A program made the position numbers and the translations under genes. The notes beneath the pieces were generated by a model. That model searched no databases. It was not told the origin of the DNA and was given only the letters and a program-made list of their open reading frames with translations. Below are positions 8,817 through 19,200 of a stretch of DNA of 23,389 nucleotides, piece by piece. The stretch is from Ramicandelaber brevisporus. Its lineage: Eukaryota > Kickxellomycota > Ramicandelaberales > Ramicandelaberaceae. How positions within the stretch are numbered: position 1 is the first letter of the stretch; each line of letters opens with the position of its first letter. The stretch covers positions 40,695 through 64,083 of the forward strand of contig MU602705.1 in assembly GCA_025201865.1 (NCBI GenBank), written 5' to 3'.

Positions 8817-9332
8817 TTACCGACGGCCGCGAGAAGGCTTGAACGAGGCGGATTCGGGCTCAAACTTTTGCGGTCCCAAATCCTGTGATGGCCACGCTGT
8901 CAATGGTTCATCCTTAGGTGCCTCAGCCTTAGATGTGGCTGTCGATTGCTCTGATTGTGGCGATGGAATACTTACACGCTGTTGCTCGCGCTCCAATGCA
9001 TACTTCACATCCAGCATCTGTGCCTTTTGTTTAATCACTGCTACTCTTTGCTCTTCGGCCTCAATCTCATACGGCGTTGGTGCATGCTCTCTTTTATGTC
9101 TCAACCACATTTGCCACAATACAGGCACCAGCTCTTCAGAGTAATTGCCCGGAATGCGGTCGTATAACGGGTTCTCGACGGTGCGGCGCTTTTGGCGTTG
9201 TCCCTCCAGCACTTTGAGCCCCTCATAGTAGTGATTACCGTACTTGTCTGTGCCGATGAGATCGCGTGAACGGAACGGCTTGAAAGCAACCGAAAGGAGC
9301 TTTGAGAACAAACCCTGGCGTTTCACCGACAT
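8817..9332 (-). CDS. NDUFAF2: Complex I assembly factor NDUFAF2 (mimitin / NDUFA12-like)
   Basis: The protein has 171 residues from an ATG at 9332. Five further codons upstream reach only a TTG. NDUFAF2 is a paralogue of the complex I subunit NDUFA12 and occupies its place on assembly intermediates in the mitochondrial matrix. The family core is visible: DLIGTDKYGNHYYE, the RRTVENP segment, and VPVLWQMWLRHKRE followed by PTPYEIEAEE. A basic N-terminus (MSVKRQGLFSKLL) could assist import. The C-terminal 60 residues are Ser/Pro/Glu-rich and look disordered, which fits NDUFAF2 better than the compact NDUFA12. If the assignment is right, the organism has, or recently had, a proton-pumping complex I. 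Confidence 0.88.
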   Translation of the reverse strand: MSVKRQGLFSKLLSVAFKPFRSRDLIGTDKYGNHYYEGLKVLEGQRQKRRTVENPLYDRIPGNYSEELVPVLWQMWLRHKREHAPTPYEIEAEEQRVAVIKQKAQMLDVKYALEREQQRVSIPSPQSEQSTATSKAEAPKDEPLTAWPSQDLGPQKFEPESASFKPSRGRR

Positions 9333-9551
9333 GCTTGGGATGAGCAAACAGTAAACAATGAATAATTATTAGAAATACTTTTTGAATGGAAAAAAAAAAT
9401 TGGTGGTAAAAAAAAAGAAAACAAAGTAAAAATGGATGACTGCGGATTGGATGAGAGTTTGTGGCATAACCGCGAGGGTTGAATGATTGTATTACTATTA
9501 CTATAAATGTTACTATTTTAAAGATAATGTTATTTATAATTATTATGCTAA

Positions 9552-12302
9552 TTAAGGATAGAATGTGCGTTGAGTGGCATCAAAGGCATGGGCGGGCAAT
9601 ACACCGGCATCTTTAGCCTTTTGGAAAGCCTGAGCAGCGCGTTCAATGTTCCAGCCATTTTCATGAAGGCACTGGAATGTAAAATCGTCTGATAATAGAG
9701 TATGGCGCTGCAGTTCTGAGCACAGCTTGACTTGAACAGCCGACAGTCCCACATAGTTTGGATTGCGAACAACTGGTGCTGCATTGGCTGGAGCAGTAAT
9801 CGTAGCAGTGGAAGCGGCGTTCGCTGGTGAAGTGTTCAGAGCCAGTGGACGAGAAGCTACTGCTGCTGATGCTGCAGATGTTACTGTTGTTGGTGGTGGA
9901 ACTGGTGGGTGTTGCTGCGGTTTGTATGATGGCTGTGGCGCGAATGGCGCAGGTTGAGGTTGAGTTTGTACTGGAGGAGCTGGCTGCATTGGTATTGGTC
10001 TGGCAGGAGTGACTATAGCAGTAGCAGTAGGAACTGGCACGGGTTGAGGTTGAGGTTGAGGTTGAGCTGCGGACCAGTTCATTTCTGAATACTTGAGACC
10101 AACACCGGCACCTGGATGGCGCAATGACAAAATGTCAGAGAGGATAACAACCGGCCATCCATTCTTGAGTGCATTAGAGTTAGCTGGCGACTGGGCAATA
10201 ACAAATGTACGATCAAATCCAACCATCACTTGTTTATCCAATAAGCCAAAGAATCCAGACACAGAAATAAACATCACAACGTTAGTTTGAGCTCCAGTGG
10301 TTGGATTCTGCGGAGAGCCGCCAAGTGCCAGTAGACTTGTTGCGGCACCGGCGTGCACGGCGACATTGTTAATGTAGTATGCATCGATTGTAAATAGTTC
10401 GCCATGTTTGAGCGGATGCCTGATGTTTGCTGGGAATTTCGATGTGAGAGTGTTTACAATATTCTGAGGTCCAACCGAGACATTGGCAACACGCGCTGTT
10501 GGATGATTGCTGCGGAGTCTGTCGAGGTTGCGAGACGATGGAATGAGCTCGTCAAATGTGGCATACAGTGCATTAGTCACATCCTGAGGAACACTGGTGC
10601 TGTCCACTTTAACTTTTGACAAGGAGAATGAGAATTGAGCACAAGGATCGTAGGCATGGACCAATGAAGAGCGAGCTGTGTCAAATGCTGTAAAATACTT
10701 TTCCAAGAATCCAAATGCCGTTCCTTTGGTCTCATCAGAATCGAAAAAGAGAGAGTTGTGATACTGTGGCCGACTCTGCCGAACGAGCTGCAGATTGCGT
10801 GTCGACACTGTGTAGTTGCTTGGCGGGAAACGTCTCGCTGAACCAGCCTGTTGACTCTGCTCAGGCCGCAGAACGAGATCAGTCGCCATGGCTGCAGCAT
10901 AGGGCACAACTGCTTCACCGTCCAGTTTGCGAACAGTCGGATACATTGAGATGACACGGTTGACGTATTCAATCGGCTCTGCACCATGACCAGCATTGAA
11001 CGCCCTCTGCATCTCATTGTTGAACAGTGGAGTGTTCTTCAGTGTGAGTTCGCTGAGATAATTGAGCGGCTGATCGAGAGACTGTCCGAGATATTCCAGA
11101 TCACGGAATGAGCCAATTGGGTTATCATTGAGATGGAGACTTTGAAGACGAGGCAGATACACTGGAAGCTTCGAGATGGACAATACAGTCTGCATATTGT
11201 TGGATGCAAACGAGATTGATGCAACATCTGGGAATGCTTTGCTAGTCAGCTTCAAAAGGACCTCGGCACCACTCGCACTTGGTGCCTGCTTGTCGCGTCC
11301 GTGGTACTGATCATGACGATCCTGGCCCATTGACGTGATGCCTAGCAAGTTGATTTCAGCATCGTTAACAATGTTATCCAGGATAAGTCGCTTGTTGTTG
11401 GCGTCATATCTTTTGTGCAGTACAGCTTCCAGAGCTGCAATACGATTTGGAACCGATTGATTTGAGTTGATATTGCCATATTGAGCCTGTTGAAATGGTG
11501 GTGCTGCTGCTGCTACTGTGGTTGTGGTTGATGCTGTGGCTGTGGCTGGTGCTCGGGGTGTCTGACCAGTAAGGTTACGAAAAGTCAATTTTCCCTGAGC
11601 AAATCGAATGCCATTCAACGCCAACAACACATCCGCCTGGACACGATCTGGCACACTAATGTAGAGAAGCTTTCCATCAACATGCAACTCGCTAATCTGA
11701 ACCGGAGAACTCGCTTTACGATGTAAAAACTCCAGCAGCGACTCTGGAGTGCCACCGGTCCATCCCATAATTGATATGCGCTGTTTGCCACCCAAGCCAT
11801 TACTGCTGCTGTTGTAAAATATTCGTCGATAGATGCATGTCATAGTTGAAGATTTGTTAGTATATATTGCTGCGGATATCTGTAGATGCTGTGGTGTCAC
11901 AAAAGCTGGAATGAAAGGGTTTTGCTGCAAAATGTCATGTAATAGTAGTAGTAGAAGTAGTAGTGGTAGTAGTGACAACTAAGGAAGAGACACAAGTGTC
12001 GCTTCAGAGAAGTGGGAGTTCCTGTACTAAAACACTGCATACTAACCAAGTCATCAGCTTCGGCATTGTCAGTCTGTTTGGTCTGTCTATCGCTTGAGGC
12101 AATTGCCAACTTACCTTTGGAAGCCGTCCATCATCACGTCGTTGTCTACAGACGATGCGGCTGGCTGATTAAAGCCACCAGCACCTCTACCTCCACCTCC
12201 ACGACTGCCGCCGCGACCGCCTCGCCATCCGCCATGGACATAGCCGTCTCCGCGGCCACGGGGGTTCTGAACAGAGAACGGCTGCTGTTGCTGTTGCTGC
12301 AT
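9552..12302 (-). CDS. MEX67: mRNA export receptor Mex67/NXF1, two exons
   Basis: This protein carries mRNPs through the nuclear pore, normally with Mtr2/NXT1. The predicted coding sequence joins exon 1 (12302..12115) to exon 2 (11808..9552), giving 814 residues. Exon 1 starts at an ATG and encodes a Gln run followed by an RGG-rich segment, matching the RNA-binding N-terminus of NXF1. It ends at AG|GTAAGT in phase 2, and exon 2 restores the frame in an AGC codon. Exon 2 encodes an RRM-like domain (QRISIMGW..., about 70-130), leucine-rich repeats (LQSLHLNDNPI), an NTF2-like domain (GFLEKYFTAFD to LSDILSLRH), a Gln/Pro-rich linker with a hexanucleotide repeat near 10042-10066, and a C-terminal TAP-C/UBA domain (CLHENGWNIERAAQAF). 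Exon 2 alone is open to 11978, but only via a TTG and a polyleucine stretch that the intron explains. Confidence 0.92.
11809..12114 (-). other. Intron 1 of MEX67 (306 nt)
   Basis: The donor is GTAAGT (12114-12109). A perfect TACTAAC branch sequence is at 11862-11856. The first AG downstream of it is at 11810-11809. That AG is followed by two more in-frame AGs (exon starts at 11808, 11805 or 11802), a tandem acceptor that would add three, two or one serine. All three keep the phase-2 frame left by exon 1. Confidence 0.8.
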
Positions 12303-12847
12303 CAATAACGACGACGATGATGAAGGTGAGCTGGGTTTTGTAGTGTTGGATGAGTTTTATTTTTTGTTCGAAGAAAATGCAGGGTTTGTGAAGACAAGAA
12401 GCGAGAAACCAACATCCAGAAATCCGCAGCTAGCCAAGTTCGTTTACCTCACCAGTGCGCAGCAAAAACGACAGTGGATGGATTCGGTTCGATCCAGGGC
12501 TACAAGCGTGACAATGCCCTTCAGCTTACGGATATGACACTGTGCAATGATGATGTCACATATATAATGAGATACATTGAATGTGCAATGCATGTTTTTA
12601 CAGCCGTATACTACTCGATGTTGGTGATGATTTAAGGGAATGTACTCTGCTTGATAGCATGCAGTGTGATGTCACATTCATCACCATGAGCTCATTATTG
12701 TGTTCCTAGTGATCAGTTTGGAGGACTGGAGGGCGTGTAACCAGCCCAATTGTGAGCAACTCTTCGCCACATCATATCTTCTTCTTCCTCGTTACATCAT
12801 CGAAAATATAGATTTAATTAATATGGCTCTTTCATAGTTATTTTTTT
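12303..12847. promoter_or_regulatory. MEX67 upstream region with repeated 11-mer and 9-mer
   Basis: This 545-bp stretch lies upstream of MEX67 and downstream of the D2HGDH stop. TGATGTCACAT occurs at 12551-12561 and 12667-12677. TGTGCAATG occurs at 12541-12549 and 12582-12590. The first motif resembles a CRE/bZIP half-palindrome. A 64-codon plus-strand open frame (12343-12537) has no recognisable domain and is not called. The T-rich end near 12840 belongs to the D2HGDH 3' end. Confidence 0.4.
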
Positions 12848-14440
12848 TTAAGAAGAAAGGAACTTGTATGGATTCATAATGCCGTTGGGATCAAATACTG
12901 CCTTAATCTTACGCATCATTCCCACCATTTCCTCTGATTTCGAATACTTGATACACTTTGCCTTTTGCAATCCCAAGCCATGTTCAGCCGACACTGATCC
13001 ATTGTGCTTTGCAACCCACTCGTACACAAACGGCTCAACAGCGTCAATAATCTTCTTGTCAAAACCGCGGGTTACCACATTAAGATGCAGATTGCCGTCA
13101 CCCATGTGGCCAAATCCAACTACATCCTGCACTGGTGCATTATCAGTCACTCGAACATTATTGTACAATCCAGCCTTTGACAGCACAACCTTGGTATCTG
13201 CAACCAAGTCGTACAGCTTAGGAAGTGGGATTGACACATCGTATTTGAGAGTTGGGCCAGCTTTAACAACAGCCTCCGGAATGGTTTCGCGAATCGACCA
13301 CAGGTTGTTCATTTGAGTGCGGTCCTGGGCGAGCACTCCGTCGGCAACCACACCGTCTTCCATGAGCGACTCGAGGAACTCGGCCAGCTTGGCGTCGTCG
13401 TGATCCTTATTTGATCCATTGGTCTCGATCAAAATGTAAAATGGATGCTCGCCATCGAGTGGCTTACGGGTGGATGAGCCAGCGTGCTCCATCACAAACT
13501 GCTCAGACGAGTTATCCCAGAACTCAAATGCCGATAAAATCTCACCGAGTTTGCCACGAGCTGCCTGGAACGCACGCTGGACGTCTTCATACGTCTCCAG
13601 ACCGCAAACCGCGACGTTGACTGCAGCAGGACGACGCGGCGTTGAGATCGAGACACCGGTAACAACACCAAGAGTGCCCTCTGCACCAATGAACAGCTGC
13701 TTCAGATCATAGCCAGTACTGTCTTTGCGCAATGTTGACAGGTTGTTGAGAACAGTTCCATCTGGGAGAACAGCCTCCAGCCCAAGCACTGAGCCATGCA
13801 AAGATCCGTAGCGCAAATACCGGATGCCGCCAGCATTTGTAGACACATTTCCACCAATGTGGCAGCTGCCCTTTGCACCCAAGTCCAATGGCATCATGTA
13901 TCCACGCTGTGCCAAGTAGTTGTCCGCCTTCTCCAGAATCAATCCCGCGTCACACACCAGCACGCCTGAAGCGTCGTCAAAGCTGCGAACTTGATCCATG
14001 CTGCCCAAGCTAAGCACAACTTCGTCAAACACGGGCACGCTTCCACCAACCAGCCCAGTGTTGCCACCCTGCGGCACGACTGCAATGCGATTCTCGTTGC
14101 AATACCGCAAAATATTCGACACTTGAGCAGTGGTCGTTGGTCTCAGCACAACGCGACTCTGGCCACGGTACTTGTAAATCCAGTCCGTATTGTATGGCTG
14201 CAGCTCGGATGCATCGGCACCATCGCCCTCGACTAGCACACCGGTTGCAGTCGGAATTGTTGAGCGGAAGAAGGCAACGTCGTCTTTGCCGACCTGTTTG
14301 AACCGACTGTCGCGCTGAATGTACGCGTGAGACTCGGTAGTCAGGCGTGGCAGCGGGCGACCAGCCTTGGAGCTGTAGACTCTCGCGAAGCCTGTTCTTG
14401 CAAGCAGTGCTGCTGTTGTTGTTGCTACTGTCCGGATCAT
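12848..14440 (-). CDS. D2HGDH: D-2-hydroxyglutarate dehydrogenase, mitochondrial FAD enzyme (Dld2-like)
   Basis: This enzyme oxidises D-2-hydroxyglutarate to 2-oxoglutarate and passes electrons to an acceptor (ETF in animals; pyruvate serves as acceptor for yeast Dld2/Dld3). The ATG at 14440 gives 530 residues and a typical presequence (MIRTVATTTAALLARTGFAR). The frame upstream to 14554 has only a TTG start. The protein is a VAO/PCMH-type flavoprotein. Its FAD domain has PYNTDWIYKYRG near residue 82, VVLRPTTTAQV, PQGGNTGLVGG (123-133) and STNAGGIRYLRYG. The C-terminal oxidase domain has FGHMGDGNLHLN (443-454) and VSAEHGLG (483-490), which carry the metal- and substrate-binding histidines of the family. 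These motifs fit D2HGDH better than D-lactate dehydrogenase, although a mixed D-lactate activity is possible. Confidence 0.92.
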   Translation of the reverse strand: MIRTVATTTAALLARTGFARVYSSKAGRPLPRLTTESHAYIQRDSRFKQVGKDDVAFFRSTIPTATGVLVEGDGADASELQPYNTDWIYKYRGQSRVVLRPTTTAQVSNILRYCNENRIAVVPQGGNTGLVGGSVPVFDEVVLSLGSMDQVRSFDDASGVLVCDAGLILEKADNYLAQRGYMMPLDLGAKGSCHIGGNVSTNAGGIRYLRYGSLHGSVLGLEAVLPDGTVLNNLSTLRKDSTGYDLKQLFIGAEGTLGVVTGVSISTPRRPAAVNVAVCGLETYEDVQRAFQAARGKLGEILSAFEFWDNSSEQFVMEHAGSSTRKPLDGEHPFYILIETNGSNKDHDDAKLAEFLESLMEDGVVADGVLAQDRTQMNNLWSIRETIPEAVVKAGPTLKYDVSIPLPKLYDLVADTKVVLSKAGLYNNVRVTDNAPVQDVVGFGHMGDGNLHLNVVTRGFDKKIIDAVEPFVYEWVAKHNGSVSAEHGLGLQKAKCIKYSKSEEMVGMMRKIKAVFDPNGIMNPYKFLSS

Positions 14441-14684
14441 GTCAAAGATGCGTCGGTAGAAAAAGGAAAAGGAAAAGTAGAACAGCGATAAGAGTGCTGA
14501 AAGTGTGCAATGGTTGGCAGAGAGTGGGCAAGAGACTGCTTTTTTCTTCTTCAATTTGACTCATGGGGCAAAGCAAACACTGCACAGCACAGCACAAGAC
14601 AACACGGTCGTTTGCTAATCTTTTGCGACTCTTTTTTTGACAGCCCCACCGACTACCAGCATCTGACAAACGTGTCATCGAGCC
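14441..14684. promoter_or_regulatory. 244-bp divergent promoter region, D2HGDH / SulP transporter
   Basis: The starts of D2HGDH (14440, minus) and the SulP transporter (14685, plus) face away from each other. The region holds T-rich patches and an ACAGCAC repeat near 14582-14595. I see no clear TATA box. Confidence 0.4.
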
Positions 14685-17213
14685 ATGTCAACGCCTGTAG
14701 CAACTGCGGCGGCTACTGGTGTTTCTTCGGATAGAGACAGGTCGAGTCCATCGACTCCACTTTTACAGCGAGGAGTAGACTACCAACACCAACACCAACA
14801 GCAGCAGCAGCAGCAACACCAGCACCAACAGCACCTTGGTCCAGTCTCACTCTCTTCTTCTGCAACATCGACGTCACAGACTCCATTGCCAAGTGGTCAG
14901 TATCCATCGGCGGCCGGTCCGAGTAGATCGGCTATGGATACACTGTTTACACGTCTCACTTACTACGTGCCAGTTCTTGGCTGGGCACCATCATACACCT
15001 TGTCGACATTGACTCGAGACATTGTCGCTGGCTTGACACTGAGTGCATTGCTTGTACCGCAGGCGCTGAGTTACGGCGCATTAACTCATGCTGGCGAAGT
15101 TACTGGATTGTACACTGCGTTTGTTCCCGGCATCGTGTATGCGTTTATGGGGACATCTCGCCACCTGTCGATTGGTCCTGAATCACTCGTGTCGTTGCTG
15201 GTGGGTGCAACTGTTCTCGAGTATCAAAAGAGTGCATATTCTCACGATCCATCAATGCCTCCGTCAGCTACCAGAGATGCATCCACAATGATACTGGCAT
15301 TTATGGCACTAGTGGCTGGGCTATGTGCATTTTCGTTGGGTATTGTTAGACTAGGATTCTTGGATGCAGTTATTTCGCGGGCTTTACTTCGCGGCTTCAT
15401 CAGCGCAGCAGCTGTTGTTATCATTGCCAACCAGTCCATTCCTTTGATTGGGCTGGAAGGACTGGCGGATAAAACCCTCGATGAACACTCGACCACCTGG
15501 GATAAGCTTAAATTCTTGGGTCATAATTGGAAACAGGGACATCATCTGACTGCATATGTTGGTGTTGGCGCATTGTCATTCCTTGTACTGATGAGAATAC
15601 TGAAGCGATATGCAGCCAAACAAGGATGCCACTTGCAGAAGCGATGCCAGACTAGCGATGGCGGAAGCGGGACACGCTTTAAAATTGCAGCAGCAAGATG
15701 GATTCAGCATGTGCCCGAAATATTAGTGGCTGTCATTGTGGCTACTTTGCTGTCATCTCGTCTCGATTGGGAGTCGCAGGGCATTGCTGTATTTGGTAAA
15801 GTCGATGGCGCTGCGCTTCCCTCATTCCGACTGCCCAAGCCACCTCCGCTCACAAACCCTAAGGAATTGATTACATCAGCCATGTTGGTTGCTGTCATTG
15901 GCATTGTGGAGTCTGTGATTATAGCGCGTGAATATGCTGTTCGGGGTGGATATGCCGTGTCTCCAAATCGCGAGTTGGTTGCCATTGGCGTGGCTAACAT
16001 TGCCGGTGCATTCTTTGGTGCATATCCTTCATTTGGATCATTATCTCGCAGTAAAGTCAATGATCGCGCAGGTGCCCGTTCTCAGGTTAGCGGTCTGGTT
16101 GCTTCCCTGGTGGTTGGCATTACCCTGTTTGCATTTTTGTCGCTCCTGCATCATTTGCCGAAGGCTGTTCAGAGTGCAGTGGTCGTCAATACTGGCTTCA
16201 TGTTGTTGGCAAAAACTCCCTCAGAGACCAGCTTTATGATTAGACTCCGTGCCTGGCCCGATTTCCTGCTAATGTTGACCACATTTGTCGCCACAATGGT
16301 TGCATCAATCGAAGTTGGTTTGTTGCTGGCTATCGTGGCATCTATTGTCATTGTACTGAGACGCACTGCTAGACCACGTATCATGCTACTCGGCCGTGCT
16401 GCTGGCACTACCGACCAGTTTGTGCCCTTGGTTAACTCTCACTTTGAAGGTGCTCAAGATGCCAACGGTGGAAATGGCGAAGTCGACGGATTCCAAGGCT
16501 ACAACCAGCAGCAGGGCACTGTTGTTCCACTCGCTGGTATTTTGCTTGTTCGCATCAATGAGGCTCTCTACTTTGCAAACACTGGGCAACTCCAAGCCAG
16601 ATTACATCGCCTTGAGCGCCATGGCGATCTCAGCGTGCATCCATCCGAGCCCACTCGTCTGCCTCCCATCTCGGCTGTTGTCTTCGACTTTGAACACGTT
16701 CCCAGTGTCGATGCTAGTGCCTTGGCCATTATTCGCGAGATTCTCGATCAATACCGCCATCGGCGCATTGCTGTTGCGTTTGCTCATGTCAATCAAGAAG
16801 TGTTCGGGCTGTTTGAACGTGGTCGTCTGGTTGTCTCGCTGTGTGGTGGCGAAGATGCATTCTGCAGTTCGATCACGGAGGCTGTCAACTATGTAGAAAC
16901 TCGAATGATGATTATGCGTGGCAACTTGAACAGTGAATCGTTTATGAGTCAGCAGGCACTGCTGAGATTTGGTAGTCTGATGGAAGCTAGCAATGGCGGT
17001 GCATCACACGCAAACTCGTTATTGGCAAACAATGCAGCGGGTATTGGTGGTGGCATTGGCGGTGGCGGCGGCAGCGGAAATGAGCAGATTGAGGATACAA
17101 TTGTCTCGTTCCCAGCTATTGATCACTCAGTAAACTCAAATAATGTTTTGGATGATGCAGACAGCGATGGAGATTTGCGTAGATATTCAAACGACTTTGA
17201 TGAAACTCTTTAA
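14685..17213 (+). CDS. SLC26/SulP family anion (sulfate) transporter with STAS domain
   Basis: The protein has 842 residues from an ATG at 14685. The cytosolic N-terminus holds a Gln/His tract (about residues 34-55). The membrane domain, about residues 90-560, starts with the SulP signature region TRDIVAGLTLSALLVPQALSYG and continues with GTSRHLSIGPESLVSLLVG. Further helices include LITSAMLVAVIGIVESVIIA and the last hydrophobic run VGLLLAIVASIVIVL. A STAS domain spans about 610-740 (ILLVRINEALYFANTGQL and AVVFDFEHVPSVDASAL), with a loop insertion between these parts as in eukaryotic members. The C-terminus is Gly-rich, then acidic. Fungal relatives move sulfate or related anions across the plasma or vacuolar membrane. 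Substrate and membrane cannot be read from the sequence. A possible poly(A) signal AATAAA is at 17342-17347. Confidence 0.9.
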   Translation: MSTPVATAAATGVSSDRDRSSPSTPLLQRGVDYQHQHQQQQQQQHQHQQHLGPVSLSSSATSTSQTPLPSGQYPSAAGPSRSAMDTLFTRLTYYVPVLGWAPSYTLSTLTRDIVAGLTLSALLVPQALSYGALTHAGEVTGLYTAFVPGIVYAFMGTSRHLSIGPESLVSLLVGATVLEYQKSAYSHDPSMPPSATRDASTMILAFMALVAGLCAFSLGIVRLGFLDAVISRALLRGFISAAAVVIIANQSIPLIGLEGLADKTLDEHSTTWDKLKFLGHNWKQGHHLTAYVGVGALSFLVLMRILKRYAAKQGCHLQKRCQTSDGGSGTRFKIAAARWIQHVPEILVAVIVATLLSSRLDWESQGIAVFGKVDGAALPSFRLPKPPPLTNPKELITSAMLVAVIGIVESVIIAREYAVRGGYAVSPNRELVAIGVANIAGAFFGAYPSFGSLSRSKVNDRAGARSQVSGLVASLVVGITLFAFLSLLHHLPKAVQSAVVVNTGFMLLAKTPSETSFMIRLRAWPDFLLMLTTFVATMVASIEVGLLLAIVASIVIVLRRTARPRIMLLGRAAGTTDQFVPLVNSHFEGAQDANGGNGEVDGFQGYNQQQGTVVPLAGILLVRINEALYFANTGQLQARLHRLERHGDLSVHPSEPTRLPPISAVVFDFEHVPSVDASALAIIREILDQYRHRRIAVAFAHVNQEVFGLFERGRLVVSLCGGEDAFCSSITEAVNYVETRMMIMRGNLNSESFMSQQALLRFGSLMEASNGGASHANSLLANNAAGIGGGIGGGGGSGNEQIEDTIVSFPAIDHSVNSNNVLDDADSDGDLRRYSNDFDETL

Positions 17214-18137
17214 ACTAGGCAATTAATATGACATTCACATCCTTTTTATAAAAAATTACCCCCAAAGCGATCTTTTTCTATATAAAGTTGTTTGTTTTAA
17301 AAGAAAGCAGATGCAACTAAATTGGTGTAGTTGGACGATCTAATAAAGTTAAAGTTAGTACGGACTTTTCAAAAGGATGATTGCCATCGAATGTCGATCA
17401 TTAAGCAGATAGAACTCTGACACTGAGTTTAACTTTTGTGAGAAGTGAGTATCCTCGTATTCTATTTCTGATGGACATTGTCGAGAAACGGCACTGATTT
17501 GTTCGAAATTGTTATAATCACGATGTACTAACCAGTCTACCACCTTCCCAAATTGACTCCGATTGCAGAATGTTTTTTTTCACGTCAATCAGAGTGGCAA
17601 CATCAATCTATTTGAAACGAAAAAGTAATAACAGTATTCCTAATCGAGCTTCCCTTACCAGCCTTATCATCTTGGGAAGAAAGAAGAGAAAATAAGAGAG
17701 AGAAGGCTGCTTCTACGAGCTTGATTAATTGAATATGCTTCTTCATCCATCTTGTATGTGCAATCCGATGCAAGGATAACTACGTGGATGCGTATTCACA
17801 CTGCTAGCGCTAGTTTAGGTGTGCTCATTGGACCCAGCGCATTTGACACTCTGACTGTTATCTACATTTTTACACAGGAGGCGCTCCACTAAAGTATAGA
17901 GAGAGTGAGAATAAGAGAGAGATAGAGGGATGTGAGGTGTTGTGTGTGTAAGTTGTGCGTCCCACAGTCAACACTTTCCCAGTTATGAACTGCACTTCGC
18001 CTGCTTCTTCTCTTCTCTCTTTTTTTTTCTTCTTCTTATATTGGCACTTCACCTAGCGAGTGTATTTCTACTCACTGCCACCATTAACTTCCCTTCTTTC
18101 GCTTTATAACACCAACTTTGACCGAAAAAGACGTAAT
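17214..18137. other. 924-bp spacer, SulP transporter / zinc-finger gene
   Basis: The first part is the transporter 3' end (AATAAA at 17342). A 10-bp palindrome CTAGCGCTAG is at 17804-17813. Purine- and pyrimidine-rich runs occupy about 17895-18035, ahead of the zinc-finger gene. TTTATAAC at 18103-18110 could be TATA-like but is only about 30 bp from the ATG. A minus-strand frame ends at 17355 and could be the last exon of a small spliced gene (see findings), but I do not call it as a gene. Confidence 0.4.
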
Positions 18138-18578
18138 ATGACAACAATGGACTATAGCAGATACAACAACTACAACTGCAATAACAGCAACTACAACAGC
18201 AACAGCAACTACGATGGATTTCAGCAGAATCAGGGCACTTCTCGCCTTATTCCGTTGGTTTCAAACATAGCTCCGCAAGTGCGCAACAACGACATCATTG
18301 TCAACAGCAGTAATACCAACAACAATACCAACAACAACCGCAATACCAATAGCATCAATAACAACAGAACTCATGTTCGATCAATATCGTGTGTAGCAGC
18401 AGTGACAGGAGGAGCAGCAACAACAGTGGCAATTTCGACACCGTCCCAGTCAAATTACGTATACAGTGCAGTTGAGTCATTGAGTGGATCAGATACACCT
18501 CAACCTGAGCACACAGTTCGCCACTATCCAGGTAAGATTGTCATCAGACCATTTAATCAATCTCACCCACCAGCCTTT

Positions 18579-18609
<31 letters not shown>

Positions 18610-19168
18610 CACAACAATCACAACAATCACAGCTGCAACAGCATATACAGCAGCAATCACAGCCAAAGCAGAAGGCTCAGTCAACTGTGCTAATTAAGGA
18701 TGTCGGAAGCTTTCAAATAGGCAGTATCAATTGTGGATTGCACCTCAGCACTCGAATCCTCCTTTGCAACAGCTGCCGATGCGTGCCAGAGTCGTTGGCT
18801 CGGCATCTCAGCCAAGTTCACAATGTCTCCGCACCTGATACTATGCCACTGCAGAATCCTGGAGATTCACAGCCACTGATAGTTCGGCTTGCAGCAAATC
18901 AACACGAAACAAACCCGCACCTTGGCAGTCGTAAAAACGGGTTGATCAATGGTTTCAGATGTGCACAACCGGGCTGCTTTCACTGTACTGGTACAAGCGA
19001 ATCAATGAAGCGACACTATCGAGAAGTCCACACAAACTTCAAGTCAGCTGATGTATTTGCTGCGATTATTCTACCACTGGAGAGTGTCGATGGCGATTCA
19101 GTATACTATCTGTTCAAACTGAGAGACGAACCAACCACTCCTACCGCAACGGTAAAAGCAGCAGCAGT

Positions 19169-19200
<32 letters not shown>

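Noticed and set aside
11809-11978. Polyleucine N-terminus on the MEX67 second-exon frame
   Set aside because: It starts with TTG, contains the intron branch point, and is replaced by exon 1 once spliced.
12481-12500. GGTTCGATCC, similar to a tRNA T-loop (B box)
   Set aside because: The flanking bases do not form a T stem, and no acceptor stem or anticodon arm is present.
14441-14554. Upstream extension of the D2HGDH frame
   Set aside because: It begins at TTG. The ATG at 14440 gives a typical mitochondrial presequence.
5634-17213. Sulfur-pathway link between the carrier and the SulP transporter
   Set aside because: The carrier's substrate is not established, five unrelated genes lie between them, and gene order in fungi is weak evidence for shared function.
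18531-18545. CAGGTAAGATT, a possible splice donor inside the zinc-finger gene
   Set aside because: The frame stays open across it for the rest of the gene and there is no nearby TACTAAC-type branch sequence with a matching acceptor.
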